Shown here piece by piece: positions 17,194 to 26,655 of a stretch of 64,000 nt of DNA. Below the pieces are notes generated by a model. The model made no database searches. It had not been told where the DNA came from and saw only the letters and a program-made list of their open reading frames with translations. The position numbers and the translations under genes are program-made. The DNA comes from Bacteroidota bacterium (GTDB taxonomy: Bacteria > Bacteroidota > Bacteroidia > Cytophagales > Cyclobacteriaceae): NCBI GenBank assembly GCA_016191555.1, contig JACPVX010000041.1, positions 310,001-374,000 of the forward strand, read 5' to 3'. Position 1 is the stretch's first letter. Each line of letters begins with the position of its first letter.

Positions 17194-18540
17194 ATGGCAA
17201 TACTATCAAAAGAAGAAACCAAAAAAATACTCGAGAAAGTCATCGGCTTTTCGAAAGCAGATGGCATCGAGGCCAACCTGAACGGCAATGACGGTGGTAA
17301 CATTCGTTACGCACGCAACAGCGTGTCTACCTCGGGCGAAGACAGCAACGTGAGTTTAAACGTGCAATCTTACTTTGGAAAAAAAGTGGGCAATGCCTCC
17401 ATCAACGAGTTCGATGATGCCTCGCTGGAAAAAGTAGTAAGGCGCTCAGAAGAGTTAGCCAAACTCGCTCCCGAAAATCCGGAGTTTATGGAACCGCTCG
17501 CTCAACAAACGTATGGTGCGGAACCTAAAACGTTTATTGAATCAACTGCTAAAATCACACCTGAGTATCGCGCGCAAGCGGCAGCCGACAGTATTTTACC
17601 TGCCTCGAAAAAAGACATCACCGCTGCTGGATTTCTCGAAGACAGTCGAGGCTTTGGTTCATTGATGAACAACAAGGGTGCTTTTGCTTACAACAAGTCC
17701 ACGGGTGTTGACTTCACCGTAACCATGCGCAGCAATGATGGAACGGGTTCTGGTTGGGTGGCCAGAAATTTTAATGATGTGAGCAAGCTCAACACCGCTG
17801 AGGCTTCCGCTATTGCGATGGAAAAAGCATTGCAATCGCGCAACGCCAAAGCAATTGAGCCCGGCAAGTATACGGTCATTCTCGAACCCAATGCAGCAGC
17901 TGATTTATTAGGGCTGATGTTATTTGCTATGAATGCACGCCAGGCCGATGAAGGCCGAAGCTTTTTATCGAAGAAAGGCGGTGGCACCAAACTAGGCGAG
18001 AAAATTGTTGATGAGCGCGTGAACATTTACACCGACCCTTGGCATGAAGAAGTGCCTACCGGCAATTGGGCGGGCAATGGGTTGGCGCGTAAGCGCATGG
18101 ATCTGATCAAGAATGGTACCGTAGCAAACATGATTTACGATCGCTACTGGGCTTCGCAAAAAAATACAGAGCCAACACCTTTTCCGGGTAACCGAATTAT
18201 GGAGGGTGGAACTGCTTCTATTGAAGATATGATCAAAGACACGAAGCGTGGCGTGCTGGTGACGCGCTTCTGGTATATCCGTGCGGTTGATCCACAAACA
18301 CTATTGTATACCGGTTTAACTCGCGATGGTACTTTTTACATTGAGAACGGAAAGATCAAGCATCCGATCAAAAACTTCCGCTTCAATGAAAGCCCAATCA
18401 TCATGCTGAATAATTTAGAAACACTGGGCAAGCAAATGCGCGTGGCCAGTGGCGGTGGACCCGGTGGTGGTGGCAGTTCGTTGATACCGGCTGTGAAGAT
18501 TCGCGACTTTACATTCTCCAGCTTATCGGACGCAGTATAA
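17194..18540 (+). CDS. PmbA/TldE-family peptidase partner subunit
   Basis: 448 residues. Family membership is shown by the NIRYARNSVSTSGE region, the VVRRSEELAKLAPENPE segment, AIEPGKYTVILEP in place of the TldD metal motif, and the C-terminal KIRDFTFSSLSDAV. It lacks HExxxH, as expected for the non-catalytic TldE partner that completes the active site of TldD. No signal peptide is present, in contrast to the two Tat-signal TldD copies upstream; if the complex works outside the cytoplasm, it must be exported as a passenger. Confidence 0.9.
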   Translation: MAILSKEETKKILEKVIGFSKADGIEANLNGNDGGNIRYARNSVSTSGEDSNVSLNVQSYFGKKVGNASINEFDDASLEKVVRRSEELAKLAPENPEFMEPLAQQTYGAEPKTFIESTAKITPEYRAQAAADSILPASKKDITAAGFLEDSRGFGSLMNNKGAFAYNKSTGVDFTVTMRSNDGTGSGWVARNFNDVSKLNTAEASAIAMEKALQSRNAKAIEPGKYTVILEPNAAADLLGLMLFAMNARQADEGRSFLSKKGGGTKLGEKIVDERVNIYTDPWHEEVPTGNWAGNGLARKRMDLIKNGTVANMIYDRYWASQKNTEPTPFPGNRIMEGGTASIEDMIKDTKRGVLVTRFWYIRAVDPQTLLYTGLTRDGTFYIENGKIKHPIKNFRFNESPIIMLNNLETLGKQMRVASGGGPGGGGSSLIPAVKIRDFTFSSLSDAV

Positions 18541-18564
18541 TTGTTTTGGTGTTATGTTTTTAAG

Positions 18565-18595
18565 AAGTCCCCGGCTAAAAGGTTGGGGATTTTTT
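18565..18595 (+). terminator. Rho-independent terminator after PmbA cluster
   Basis: AAGTCCCC (18565-18572) pairs with GGGGATTT, with G-T wobbles extending the stem, around a short A-rich loop, followed by a run of six T. It lies 24 bases after the PmbA stop and marks the end of the first TldD/PmbA operon. Confidence 0.85.
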
Positions 18596-18743
18596 ATGCC
18601 TTTCCTTCATAAAAATGTGAGTTGAACCATTTGTTCGTTTGAAAAAATGTGATGCTGCCCACTTTTTCATTTGAAAAGTGAATTGGTGTTAAAAATGGTA
18701 TTTTGTTCCTTTGAATACCGAGTTAAACCTAACTAGTTGTACG

Positions 18744-19448
18744 ATGGAATACTACCTAATTACCGGGACCAACCGGGGCATAGGACTTGAATTAACAAAA
18801 CAGCTTTTGCAAAAGGGAGTTACTGTAATTGCGTGCTGTCGCAATCCCGAACAAGCGAGTGAGTTGAATGCACTCTTGTTAAAAGGAAATAAAGAACGTT
18901 TGATTATTTTCAAGTTAGAGATAACGAACGAAAAAGATATACAGGCGTTGTCATCATTTTTAGAGGATCGCGGAATCAAACTAAATGTTTTAGTACTCAA
19001 TGCAGGAATAGCCGAGCCTGCTGAACAGATTGGCACCATTACCCAGCAACAACTGCTCGATGTACTCAATACAAATACGGTTGGCCCACTATTAGTGATT
19101 CAAGCACTTGTAGATCACTTCGATTCACGTAAAGCTCCTGCTAAGATTATTTGCATCTCTTCCGATCTGGGATCCATCAGTCGTGCATCTGATTTAGTTT
19201 TTGGATTGAGTTATGGCGTTAGTAAAGCGGCTCTGAACATGGGTGTGAAAAAACTAAGTGGCGAACTATTGAAGCGAGGCATTACCATCAATGCTATGCA
19301 TCCTGGTTGGGTAAAAACGGATATGGGTGGAAGTGGCGCACCCTTAACCACCACACAATCTGTCACAGCCATGTTGGAGGTGATTGACGGTCTTCAAAGT
19401 AAGACCGGATTGTTTTTAAATTATCGCGGACAAGAAGTGGCTTGGTAG
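18744..19448 (+). CDS. Short-chain dehydrogenase/reductase
   Basis: 234 residues. Classical SDR: cofactor motif TGTNRGIGLELTKQL, the NAG motif LNAGIA, the active-site Ser in KIICISSDLGS and the catalytic YxxxK as SYGVSKAALN (Tyr and Lys present). It probably uses NADP(H) for an unidentified carbonyl substrate. The ATG at 18744 is preferred to a TTG at 18711, since the dinucleotide-binding strand begins almost at once. It is transcribed alone, convergent with the LytTR regulator gene. Confidence 0.88.
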   Translation: MEYYLITGTNRGIGLELTKQLLQKGVTVIACCRNPEQASELNALLLKGNKERLIIFKLEITNEKDIQALSSFLEDRGIKLNVLVLNAGIAEPAEQIGTITQQQLLDVLNTNTVGPLLVIQALVDHFDSRKAPAKIICISSDLGSISRASDLVFGLSYGVSKAALNMGVKKLSGELLKRGITINAMHPGWVKTDMGGSGAPLTTTQSVTAMLEVIDGLQSKTGLFLNYRGQEVAW

Positions 19449-19451
19449 AAG

Positions 19452-19463
19452 ATAGACGTCTAT
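19452..19463. other. 12-bp palindrome in convergent gap
   Basis: ATAGACGTCTAT is a perfect 12-bp palindrome just after the SDR stop. It could be a short transcript-end hairpin; no T tract follows. Confidence 0.3.
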
Positions 19464-19516
19464 GCGATCTAGCTATAAACGTTTTGGTAATTCTATAATG
19501 ATCTTTCTCTAATTGA

Positions 19517-20227
19517 TCAAATCCCCATCCTATCCTTAAACTTCACACTTTGGCGTTGGCTCAAATCTATTTTAATGCCGGTTGCCATTTCGACTTGAAG
19601 TGTATTGCTAAAATACGGTACGATGTTTTTAATGAAGTTCACGTTGATCATCTCTTGTCGGCTAGTGCGAAAAAAATGCTCCTCCGGTAATTTTTCTTCG
19701 AGGTAGTTAAGCGAGCGGTGCAGCATGGCTTTCTTATCGCGAAAGTGCAACCGCACATAATTACCAACACTCTCGATATAAAAGATCTCATGAATGGGCA
19801 CAAAAAAACATTGCTCTCCATCTTTTATAAAAATCCTTTTATTGATGTTAAGCGATTTTTCTCCTTCGACCTGTGCGAGTTTTCGAGTTACTTTCGTAAC
19901 GGCTTCTTTCAATCGCTCTGGATTCACCGGCTTTAGTATGTAATCCAACGCGTTCACTTCAAATGCCTTAATGGCAAACTGGTCATAGGCTGTAACAAAG
20001 ATTACTTCAGGCGTACTGCCTAATTCGCTCAGTAAATCAAAACCATTTTTCCCAGGCATATTAATATCCAAAAATAGCAATTGAGGGTTATGCTGCTGAA
20101 TTTTTTGAATACCATCTTGCACATCGTTACTCACAGAAATTATATCAATTTCAGAGTATGCATTTAGCATCGATTGCAATTCCGTAATTGCCAGCGGTTC
20201 GTCATCAATTAAAATCGTCTTGATCAT
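19517..20227 (-). CDS. LytTR-family response regulator
   Basis: 236 residues. The receiver domain (residues 1-120) has the acidic pair in LIDDEPLA, phospho-acceptor Asp54 in LFLDINMPG, Thr in VTAYDQFA and the Lys in LKPVNPERL. The C-terminal LytTR DNA-binding domain runs from about 145, with the typical FFVPIHEIFYIESVGNYVRL start. The ATG overlaps the stop of the histidine kinase gene by four bases (ATGA), so the pair is translated together. Targets are unknown. Confidence 0.95.
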   Translation of the reverse strand: MIKTILIDDEPLAITELQSMLNAYSEIDIISVSNDVQDGIQKIQQHNPQLLFLDINMPGKNGFDLLSELGSTPEVIFVTAYDQFAIKAFEVNALDYILKPVNPERLKEAVTKVTRKLAQVEGEKSLNINKRIFIKDGEQCFFVPIHEIFYIESVGNYVRLHFRDKKAMLHRSLNYLEEKLPEEHFFRTSRQEMINVNFIKNIVPYFSNTLQVEMATGIKIDLSQRQSVKFKDRMGI

Positions 20228-21258
20228 TTTATTATGATAATAGTTGCTTTAACACCTGCATCGAATTGTTGAATGGCAAATTGTGCACGACCATGAAAAA
20301 TGTGCGCTAATCGTTTTTCAATATTTACCAACCCAAGTCCCGTTCCTTCACTTTTTTCTAAAGAACCCGGGTTTGTCATTTCTATTTTCAGCATCTCATC
20401 TTCGTACGTTGCTGATAATTTCAACTGCGAGAGACCGGGTGTTTTCGTAATACCATGCTTGATGGCGTTTTCAGCTAGAGTTAGCACCATTCCGGGCGGC
20501 ACCATTTGGTAACCGGATTGCTCATCCATTTTAGTTTCAAATCGAAAACGCTCGCCAAAGCGGATTTGCTCCAGACTTAGATACTTCTTCACTTCTTCCA
20601 TCTCGGTAGAAAGTGGAATGAGTGTTTGGTTACCGCTTTGCAACGTAAATCGCAACAGCTCGCTTAATTTCACAATCGCATCCTTGCACTTATCCTGATC
20701 GATGGACACTAGTGCTTTAATCGAATTAAGAGCATTAAATAAAAAGTGCGGGTTAAGTTGTGATTTTAATAACTCTAACTCCATCGAGCGGGCAATTCCT
20801 TCAGATTCTAATTTTGCTTCCTTTAGTTGTCGTGATCTTTCCAATATCTGATATAAAAAATAAATGATAATCCATACGCCTATATACCGCATACTGTTGA
20901 GTGTGCCTCCGAAAATTGCTATGAAAGAATACATTGTGGAAATATTTTCGGGCTCACTAAACAGATAAGGAATTGTGGAGAGCAAATTTATTATCACGGA
21001 AATGACAAAAGTTGATAGCACAGCAAACAACCAAATTTCGCGGGGTCGCCAATCAAAAACCGTTGAGCGCTTGACAAAGAAACGAAACGCGTGCATAAGG
21101 CTTATTCCCAAAAAGGCATAATAACCAAACGACCAAACAAAACCCCATTCAAAGTGGCCTACAATAAAAAAGGTATAATTCAGAATCTCAATGGACATCA
21201 TACCAAGCCATCCCAAAAGGGTGAGAATCCAGTATAATTTATTTTGGCTTACCATCAT
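20224..21258 (-). CDS. LytS-like sensor histidine kinase
   Basis: 344 residues. Four predicted membrane helices span about residues 5-130, followed by a coiled linker and the His_kinase domain with the phospho-acceptor His171 in LNPHFLFNALNSIKAL. The ATPase N box is in LTLAENAIKHGI and the G box GTGLGLVNIEKRL near the end. Kinases of this class lack a periplasmic sensor and pair with LytTR regulators. It is the first gene of a two-gene operon with the regulator at 19517. Confidence 0.94.
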   Translation of the reverse strand: MMVSQNKLYWILTLLGWLGMMSIEILNYTFFIVGHFEWGFVWSFGYYAFLGISLMHAFRFFVKRSTVFDWRPREIWLFAVLSTFVISVIINLLSTIPYLFSEPENISTMYSFIAIFGGTLNSMRYIGVWIIIYFLYQILERSRQLKEAKLESEGIARSMELELLKSQLNPHFLFNALNSIKALVSIDQDKCKDAIVKLSELLRFTLQSGNQTLIPLSTEMEEVKKYLSLEQIRFGERFRFETKMDEQSGYQMVPPGMVLTLAENAIKHGITKTPGLSQLKLSATYEDEMLKIEMTNPGSLEKSEGTGLGLVNIEKRLAHIFHGRAQFAIQQFDAGVKATIIIIK

Positions 21259-21455
21259 TTATGTGCAAAATAAGATACAATCAAAGAATTATTAGATACA
21301 ATAACACAAGCGAAGAAAATAAGTGTTGTACGAATTGCAATTCTAAATTCTATATAGGCTCTTCATTCCTACCTCATTCTATGCACTGGTGTATTTCTGA
21401 TCGATGTTAATAAATCAATTTTGCAACTAGCATCATTAGATAATAAAATACGGCT

Positions 21456-21590
21456 ATGAAATTAACCCTGATGGCATTTATAATAGGTTTATGCGCAGGT
21501 GTTTTATTGCAAAAGACTGTTACCAGCCAAGATGCAAAAATGAGGAATGCCAGCACAAATGATCAATCCAATAAGTTACTTTTACGCTGA
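21456..21590 (+). CDS. Possible small membrane or exported peptide
   Basis: A 44-codon frame from ATG 21456 to TGA 21590: a basic start, a hydrophobic stretch (LTLMAFIIGLCAGVLL), then a polar tail ending NDQSNKLLLR. It could be a short anchored peptide or the N-terminal fragment of a lost exported protein, since it looks like a signal sequence with nothing after it. It stands 65 bases before the M61 peptidase start. I cannot tell coding from chance with confidence. Confidence 0.3.
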   Translation: MKLTLMAFIIGLCAGVLLQKTVTSQDAKMRNASTNDQSNKLLLR

Positions 21591-21654
21591 AACAATTTGT
21601 TATTATTCTCGTTCGCACAAAATCAAACAAAAAAATAAGTTTAACTCTTCCCCA

Positions 21655-23502
21655 ATGAAAATTCTCAAGACGGTCACAGTAGTATTCTTTCTAATCCCTC
21701 AAATGCTGCTTGGTCAAAGTAGCTACAAGGTATCCATTGATCTTACCAAATCTTCTGCCGATAAACTTTCGGTAGAGATCTATACTCCTAAAATGAAAAA
21801 TGATCAAATCAATTTTCATGTTCCTAAAATTGTACCTGGCACTTATGCCATTAGTAACTTCGGTTCTTTCATATCCAATTTTAAAGCGCTGGATCAATCC
21901 GGAAATATTCTCAGCGCCACGCATCCCGATCCAAACACTTGGACCATCAGTGATGCAAAGAAACTTTACAAAGTTACCTATGATGTGGATGACACATGGG
22001 ATACTCCCCAAATCAAAGAAGATGTCTTTGAACCAGGGGGTACAAGCTTTGAAAAAGACACTGCCTTCGTGTTGAACACATTTGGCATAATTGGTTACCT
22101 GCAGGGAAATGAAAAGAAGCCGTATCAGGTACAAATCAAACATGCCGAAGGTTTTTATGGTTCAACCTCTCTTGAACTAAAAAAGAGCAATACACCTAAT
22201 GTGGATCTATTTGAAACCGATAGCTACCACACCTTAGCAGATGCACCCATCCTCTACGCAAAACCTGATACGGCATGGATTAAAGTGGCCAATGCATCGG
22301 TACTTGTTTCAGTCTTTTCGGCCAGCGGTAAAAGTTCTGCCAAAGCTTTGGTAAACGATGTACGCCCCATTCTCGAAGGCCATGCGAAATACCTGGGTGG
22401 AAAACTTCCGGTGAAGAAATATGCGTTTTTAGTTTACCTCTCCAACAAAAAGAATTTAACACGATACGGAGCATTGGAACATACGCAATCATGTCTCACC
22501 TTTATGCCCGACAGTTTTTCTCCGGAACAATTGTCAAGTCAATTCAGAGATATTGCATCGCACGAGTTCTTGCACATCATTACTCCGCTCACCATCCACA
22601 GTGAAGAAATTGGCAACTTTGATTTCATCGATGCTAAAATGTCGAAACATTTGTGGCTGTACGAAGGTGTTACGGAATACGCAGCACACCATTCACAACT
22701 TCGCTCCGGAACTATTTCACTCGAAGAATATTTGAAGCGACAAACGGAGAAGGTTGGTATCTCAAAAAAATATTTTAATGATTCGCTTGCCTTCACTGTC
22801 TTATCGAGCGAAGCGTTGGACAAACAAAAAGAGCAATACCAAAATGTATATCAAAAGGGCGCGCTGATCGGTTTGTGCTTAGATGTAAAATTGCTCACGC
22901 TCTCCAATGGAAAATATGGCTTACGCGAAGTGATGGCGCGTCTCGGCAAAAAGTATGGCATGAAAAAATCATTTAAAGATGCCGTGTTGTTTGATCAGAT
23001 TGCTTCGATGACCTATCCGGAGATACGTACATTCTTTAAAGATTATGTGGAAGCCGGGAAGCCTCTGCCATTGAAGGAAACTTTTGATGCGCTAGGCATT
23101 AGTTACAACCCAGATGCAACACGTAAATCAGTCGAAACAAGTATGGCTTTTGGTGCAGGTCTTGCACCCGACCGAAAACATTTGATAATTGCTGATATGA
23201 GTGGCGCTACCAATTTGGGTAAGCGACTTGGCTTTCAGGCAGGTGATGTTTTCATATCTATGAATGGTGAACCATTTACGTTAGAAACCTATCAGGCATG
23301 TTTTGCCAAATATTCTTCCACGATAAAATTGGGCGACACCGTAAAGTTTGTCGTACAACGTAAGGATGCCAATGGCGAAGAGAAAGAAGTTGCACTGGAA
23401 GCCGATATTCGCGAAGAGACACAAAAATATATTGCTATTGAGCCTATCTCGAATCCAAGTGCAAGTCAACAAAAAATTCGGAACGCCTGGTTGGGTAAAT
23501 AA
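21655..23502 (+). CDS. Exported M61-family (glycyl aminopeptidase) peptidase with PDZ domain
   Basis: 615 residues from ATG 21655, chosen over an upstream ATG at 21547 because a signal peptide starts here (MKILKTVTVVFFLIPQMLLG, cut near Q). An N-terminal beta domain leads to a thermolysin-like fold with HEFLH (His303, Glu304, His307) and the downstream glutamate in LYEGVTEY (Glu337). A PDZ domain follows near the C-terminus (LGFQAGDVFISMNGEPF). M61 enzymes release N-terminal small residues such as glycine from peptides. A terminator lies after it. Confidence 0.92.
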   Translation: MKILKTVTVVFFLIPQMLLGQSSYKVSIDLTKSSADKLSVEIYTPKMKNDQINFHVPKIVPGTYAISNFGSFISNFKALDQSGNILSATHPDPNTWTISDAKKLYKVTYDVDDTWDTPQIKEDVFEPGGTSFEKDTAFVLNTFGIIGYLQGNEKKPYQVQIKHAEGFYGSTSLELKKSNTPNVDLFETDSYHTLADAPILYAKPDTAWIKVANASVLVSVFSASGKSSAKALVNDVRPILEGHAKYLGGKLPVKKYAFLVYLSNKKNLTRYGALEHTQSCLTFMPDSFSPEQLSSQFRDIASHEFLHIITPLTIHSEEIGNFDFIDAKMSKHLWLYEGVTEYAAHHSQLRSGTISLEEYLKRQTEKVGISKKYFNDSLAFTVLSSEALDKQKEQYQNVYQKGALIGLCLDVKLLTLSNGKYGLREVMARLGKKYGMKKSFKDAVLFDQIASMTYPEIRTFFKDYVEAGKPLPLKETFDALGISYNPDATRKSVETSMAFGAGLAPDRKHLIIADMSGATNLGKRLGFQAGDVFISMNGEPFTLETYQACFAKYSSTIKLGDTVKFVVQRKDANGEEKEVALEADIREETQKYIAIEPISNPSASQQKIRNAWLGK

Positions 23503-23520
23503 GGACCACATCATTTCATA

Positions 23521-23553
23521 AAAATCCCTGATTACAAGTCGGGGATTTTTTTT
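23521..23553 (+). terminator. Rho-independent terminator after M61 peptidase gene
   Basis: AAAATCCCTGA (23521-23531) pairs with TCGGGGATTTT (23539-23549) around a 7-base loop, with one G-T pair, followed by a run of T to 23553. The next gene starts only 22 bases on, so the terminator may act as an attenuator or the DoxX-like gene may have its own promoter close by. Confidence 0.85.
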
Positions 23554-23574
23554 AGTTTTAGAAAACAACTTAGC

Positions 23575-24885
23575 ATGCTCTTCGAACTACCTCCCTCAGC
23601 ACCGTGGCCATGGTGGCGCAAAATTGTGTTTCGCTTTTTCTTTATCTATCTCCTGCTGCAAATTGCGCCTTGGACTTGGTTCGATATAATACCGGGAGTC
23701 TCATCGGTCACCCGCTATTACTACTTGGGAATGGACTGGTTGGTTGAGTTTGCCAACAAACATTTCTTTCATGTTCGAGAAGTGTTAGTGCCACTCAACG
23801 GAAGCGGTGATACTTCGTACGGCTGGACGCAAGTGTGGCTCTTTCTTTCGTTGGCATTGATCGGTTGTGTGCTTTGGTCGATAGCCGATCGTAAGCGCAG
23901 TCAATATGCTATTGCCGACTATTGGTTGCGAACAGCGGTACGCTATTTCATCGCAATGACTTGCCTCAGCTATGGCATCATTAAAATTTTCGCTTTGCAA
24001 ATGTCCTTTCCGAATTTAAGTCAGTTAGCTACACCACTTGGTGATTATTTACCGATGCGTTTGTCGTGGATGTTTATCGGCTATTCCACACCCTATCAGG
24101 TTTTCAGTGGTGTGATGGAAACCATTGCCGGATTGTTGTTACTGAATCGTAGAACCGTAACTCTGGGCGTGATGATGGCTGCTGGCGTATTTACCAATGT
24201 GGCCATGATGAATTTGGCGTATGACATTCCGGTAAAAATTTTCTCACTCCACCTGCTTTTCTACTGTTTGTTTCTGATGGCGTACGATTACAAACGTATT
24301 GCCTCATTCTTTCTGCTTAACAAGCCAGCAGATCTTACATCTCTTTATGAAATGCACATCACCACCAAATGGATGCGAATCGCACGGGTGGTCGGCAAAT
24401 CGATCCTAGTGATCCTCATTGTTATTCTTCCATTTTATAATTCATGGGAATATTATCAATCCAATCAGACGGGAGCCGATACCAAGCCAATCTCGTCAGG
24501 AGTATACGATGTCATTTCATTCGAACGAAACGGAATTCCTACATCACCCCTTCCGGGGGATACGCTTACATGGAAAGATGTGATTTTTGAAAAGAGTAAA
24601 TCGGGAAGTGTGAATACAACTGATTCGCTTTTCAGACAGCGTTATCGCAGAGGATACTTTAACTATAGAGCCGACACGGCTGCCAAAGCACTTCACGTGT
24701 TTAAACGATCCGTTCAGGGCGATAGCACGTTTCTGTTTACCATAAATTATCAGCTACGCAACGACACCATTTTCTTACAAGGAAAAATTCGGAATGAAGA
24801 TCATCGCATCAAGCTAGTTAAAAGCAAGCGCCATTTTCAATTAGCCGAGAGGCAGTTCCATTGGCTGTCGGAATACAATCGTTAA
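23575..24885 (+). CDS. DoxX-like polytopic membrane protein
   Basis: 436 residues with about seven hydrophobic helices in the first 290 (for example WWRKIVFRFFFIYLLLQIAPW, AGLLLLNRRTVTLGVMMAAG), then a soluble tail of roughly 145 residues with beta-strand character (VISFERNGIPTSPLPGDTLT). The helical part resembles DoxX/SURF4-type proteins, a loosely defined family associated with redox or envelope functions. No catalytic residue can be pointed to, and the partner of the tail domain is unknown. It sits between the M61 terminator and the second TldD cluster. Confidence 0.7.
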   Translation: MLFELPPSAPWPWWRKIVFRFFFIYLLLQIAPWTWFDIIPGVSSVTRYYYLGMDWLVEFANKHFFHVREVLVPLNGSGDTSYGWTQVWLFLSLALIGCVLWSIADRKRSQYAIADYWLRTAVRYFIAMTCLSYGIIKIFALQMSFPNLSQLATPLGDYLPMRLSWMFIGYSTPYQVFSGVMETIAGLLLLNRRTVTLGVMMAAGVFTNVAMMNLAYDIPVKIFSLHLLFYCLFLMAYDYKRIASFFLLNKPADLTSLYEMHITTKWMRIARVVGKSILVILIVILPFYNSWEYYQSNQTGADTKPISSGVYDVISFERNGIPTSPLPGDTLTWKDVIFEKSKSGSVNTTDSLFRQRYRRGYFNYRADTAAKALHVFKRSVQGDSTFLFTINYQLRNDTIFLQGKIRNEDHRIKLVKSKRHFQLAERQFHWLSEYNR

Positions 24886-25016
24886 AAAAATAGTTGCTTT
24901 TTCTCCGTCCGATATCGAACGAATTCTTGACCGTTGATATAATAACCTTTAACTAGTGTCAACTTTCTATTGAGGAAAGTCGTCTTAAGTGAGTTGTAAA
25001 TTTTCCCTAACTAATT

Positions 25017-26651
25017 ATGAAACGTAGAGATTTTATTTATCTGTCTGGCCTAGGCGCAGCTGCGTCCATGTTGCCGGGCATCCCACTGATGGGCAATCCG
25101 ATTGATCCAAGTCGCGCGCTGGAGACAGTGGATGTCAGCTTGAAAAAACAGATGGCTGATGTAGCTCTGAACGCGGCACGAAGCAAAGGCGCCACCTACA
25201 CCGATGTGCGCATCGGTCGCTATCTCAATCAATTTGTGGTAACACGCGAAGACAAGGTGCAGAACATCGTCAACACGGAATCATACGGCATGGGCGTTCG
25301 TGTTGTAGCAAACGGAGGTTGGGGTTTTGCCGCCACCGACAAGCTCGACAAAGACAGTATTGCAAAAGCAGCCGAACAAGCTGTAGCCATTGCCAAAGAA
25401 AACTCGCGGCTACTTTCTGAACCCGTGCGACTCGCTCCACAAAAAGGATTTGGTGAAGTGAGCTGGAAAGCACCCATCGAAAAAAATTCGTTCGAAGTGC
25501 CCATCAAAGAAAAAGTAGATTTGCTGTTGAATGTAAATGATGCCGCCATGAAAGCCGGTGCAGATTACGTCAACTCCATTTTGTTTATGGTGAATGAGCA
25601 AAAGTATTTTGCCTCTTCCGATGGCTCTTACATCGATCAGGATGTTCACCGCATTTGGCCTACGTTTTTCATCACCAAAATTGACAAAGCCACCGGCAAA
25701 TTTGAAACACGCAATGCACTCAGTTCACCGATGGGCATGGGCTACGAATATTTATACGCTCGCCCACAAGATAAAATTCAGGGTATCACTCCGCTGTACA
25801 AAGGTCGCTATGACATGATTGAGGATGCGCGCTTTGCCGGGCAACAAGCAGGAGAAAAGTTAAAAGCAAAATCCGTTGAAGCCGGCAAGTACGATTTGAT
25901 TTTAGATCCATCGCATTTATGGCTCACCATTCACGAGTCAACCGGTCACCCTACGGAGTTGGATCGTGTACTGGGTTATGAAGCCAACTTTGCAGGAACG
26001 AGTTTTCTCACATTAGATAAATGGGAATCGAAGAAATTTAATTACGGCAGTAAGCTGGTGAACATTTTTGCCGACAAAACACAAGTGGGTTCTCTCGGTG
26101 CTGTTGGCTATGACGATGAAGGTGTGAAGTGCGGCCAGTGGGATATTATCAAAGATGGTATTTTAGTTAACTATCAGGTGATTCGCGATCAGGCACATAT
26201 TCTAAAATTAGATGCTTCGCAAGGCTGTTGTTATGCCGATAACTGGAGCAGTATTCAGTTTCAGCGCATGGCCAATATTTCTTTGCAACCGGGCAAAGAG
26301 AAAAAGAGCATCGATGACATGATCAAAAATGTAGAAAAAGGAATTTACATTATTGGTGATGGCTCGTTCTCCATCGACCAGCAGCGTTACAATTTTCAAT
26401 TTGGTGGTCAGTTGTACTACGAAATAAAAAATGGAAAAATCGTGGGTATGCTGAAAGATGTGGCATACCAATCCAACACACAAGAGTTTTGGAATTCGTG
26501 TACCGCTATTGCGGACAGCAATGACTACCGATTAGGTGGTTCATTCTTTGACGGAAAGGGTCAGCCCGGTCAAGTCAGTGCGGTATCGCATGGTTCATCC
26601 ACCACGCGCTTCAACGGAGTTAATGTCATTAATACAGGAAGAAATATTTAA
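25017..26651 (+). CDS. TldD-family metallopeptidase with twin-arginine signal (copy 3)
   Basis: 544 residues, homologous to the two TldD copies at 13861 and 15518. Tat signal KRRDFIYLSGLGAAASMLPG; metal-site motif HESTGHP; Asp512 in front of GKGQPGQ where other TldD proteins have Cys. Its differences from copies 1 and 2 are spread over the whole length, so it is an older paralogue. Its stop is four bases before the start of the second PmbA gene (26656), so these two form a compact operon. Confidence 0.9.
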   Translation: MKRRDFIYLSGLGAAASMLPGIPLMGNPIDPSRALETVDVSLKKQMADVALNAARSKGATYTDVRIGRYLNQFVVTREDKVQNIVNTESYGMGVRVVANGGWGFAATDKLDKDSIAKAAEQAVAIAKENSRLLSEPVRLAPQKGFGEVSWKAPIEKNSFEVPIKEKVDLLLNVNDAAMKAGADYVNSILFMVNEQKYFASSDGSYIDQDVHRIWPTFFITKIDKATGKFETRNALSSPMGMGYEYLYARPQDKIQGITPLYKGRYDMIEDARFAGQQAGEKLKAKSVEAGKYDLILDPSHLWLTIHESTGHPTELDRVLGYEANFAGTSFLTLDKWESKKFNYGSKLVNIFADKTQVGSLGAVGYDDEGVKCGQWDIIKDGILVNYQVIRDQAHILKLDASQGCCYADNWSSIQFQRMANISLQPGKEKKSIDDMIKNVEKGIYIIGDGSFSIDQQRYNFQFGGQLYYEIKNGKIVGMLKDVAYQSNTQEFWNSCTAIADSNDYRLGGSFFDGKGQPGQVSAVSHGSSTTRFNGVNVINTGRNI

Positions 26652-26655
26652 GATT

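Noticed and set aside
21547-21654. N-terminal extension of the M61 peptidase
   Set aside because: The signal peptide begins at 21655; the upstream residues have no homology and overlap the small 44-codon frame.
24962-24980. Inverted repeat ACTTTC/GAAAGT upstream of TldD copy 3
   Set aside because: Arms of six bases in AT-rich DNA with no match upstream of the first TldD cluster, so likely chance.
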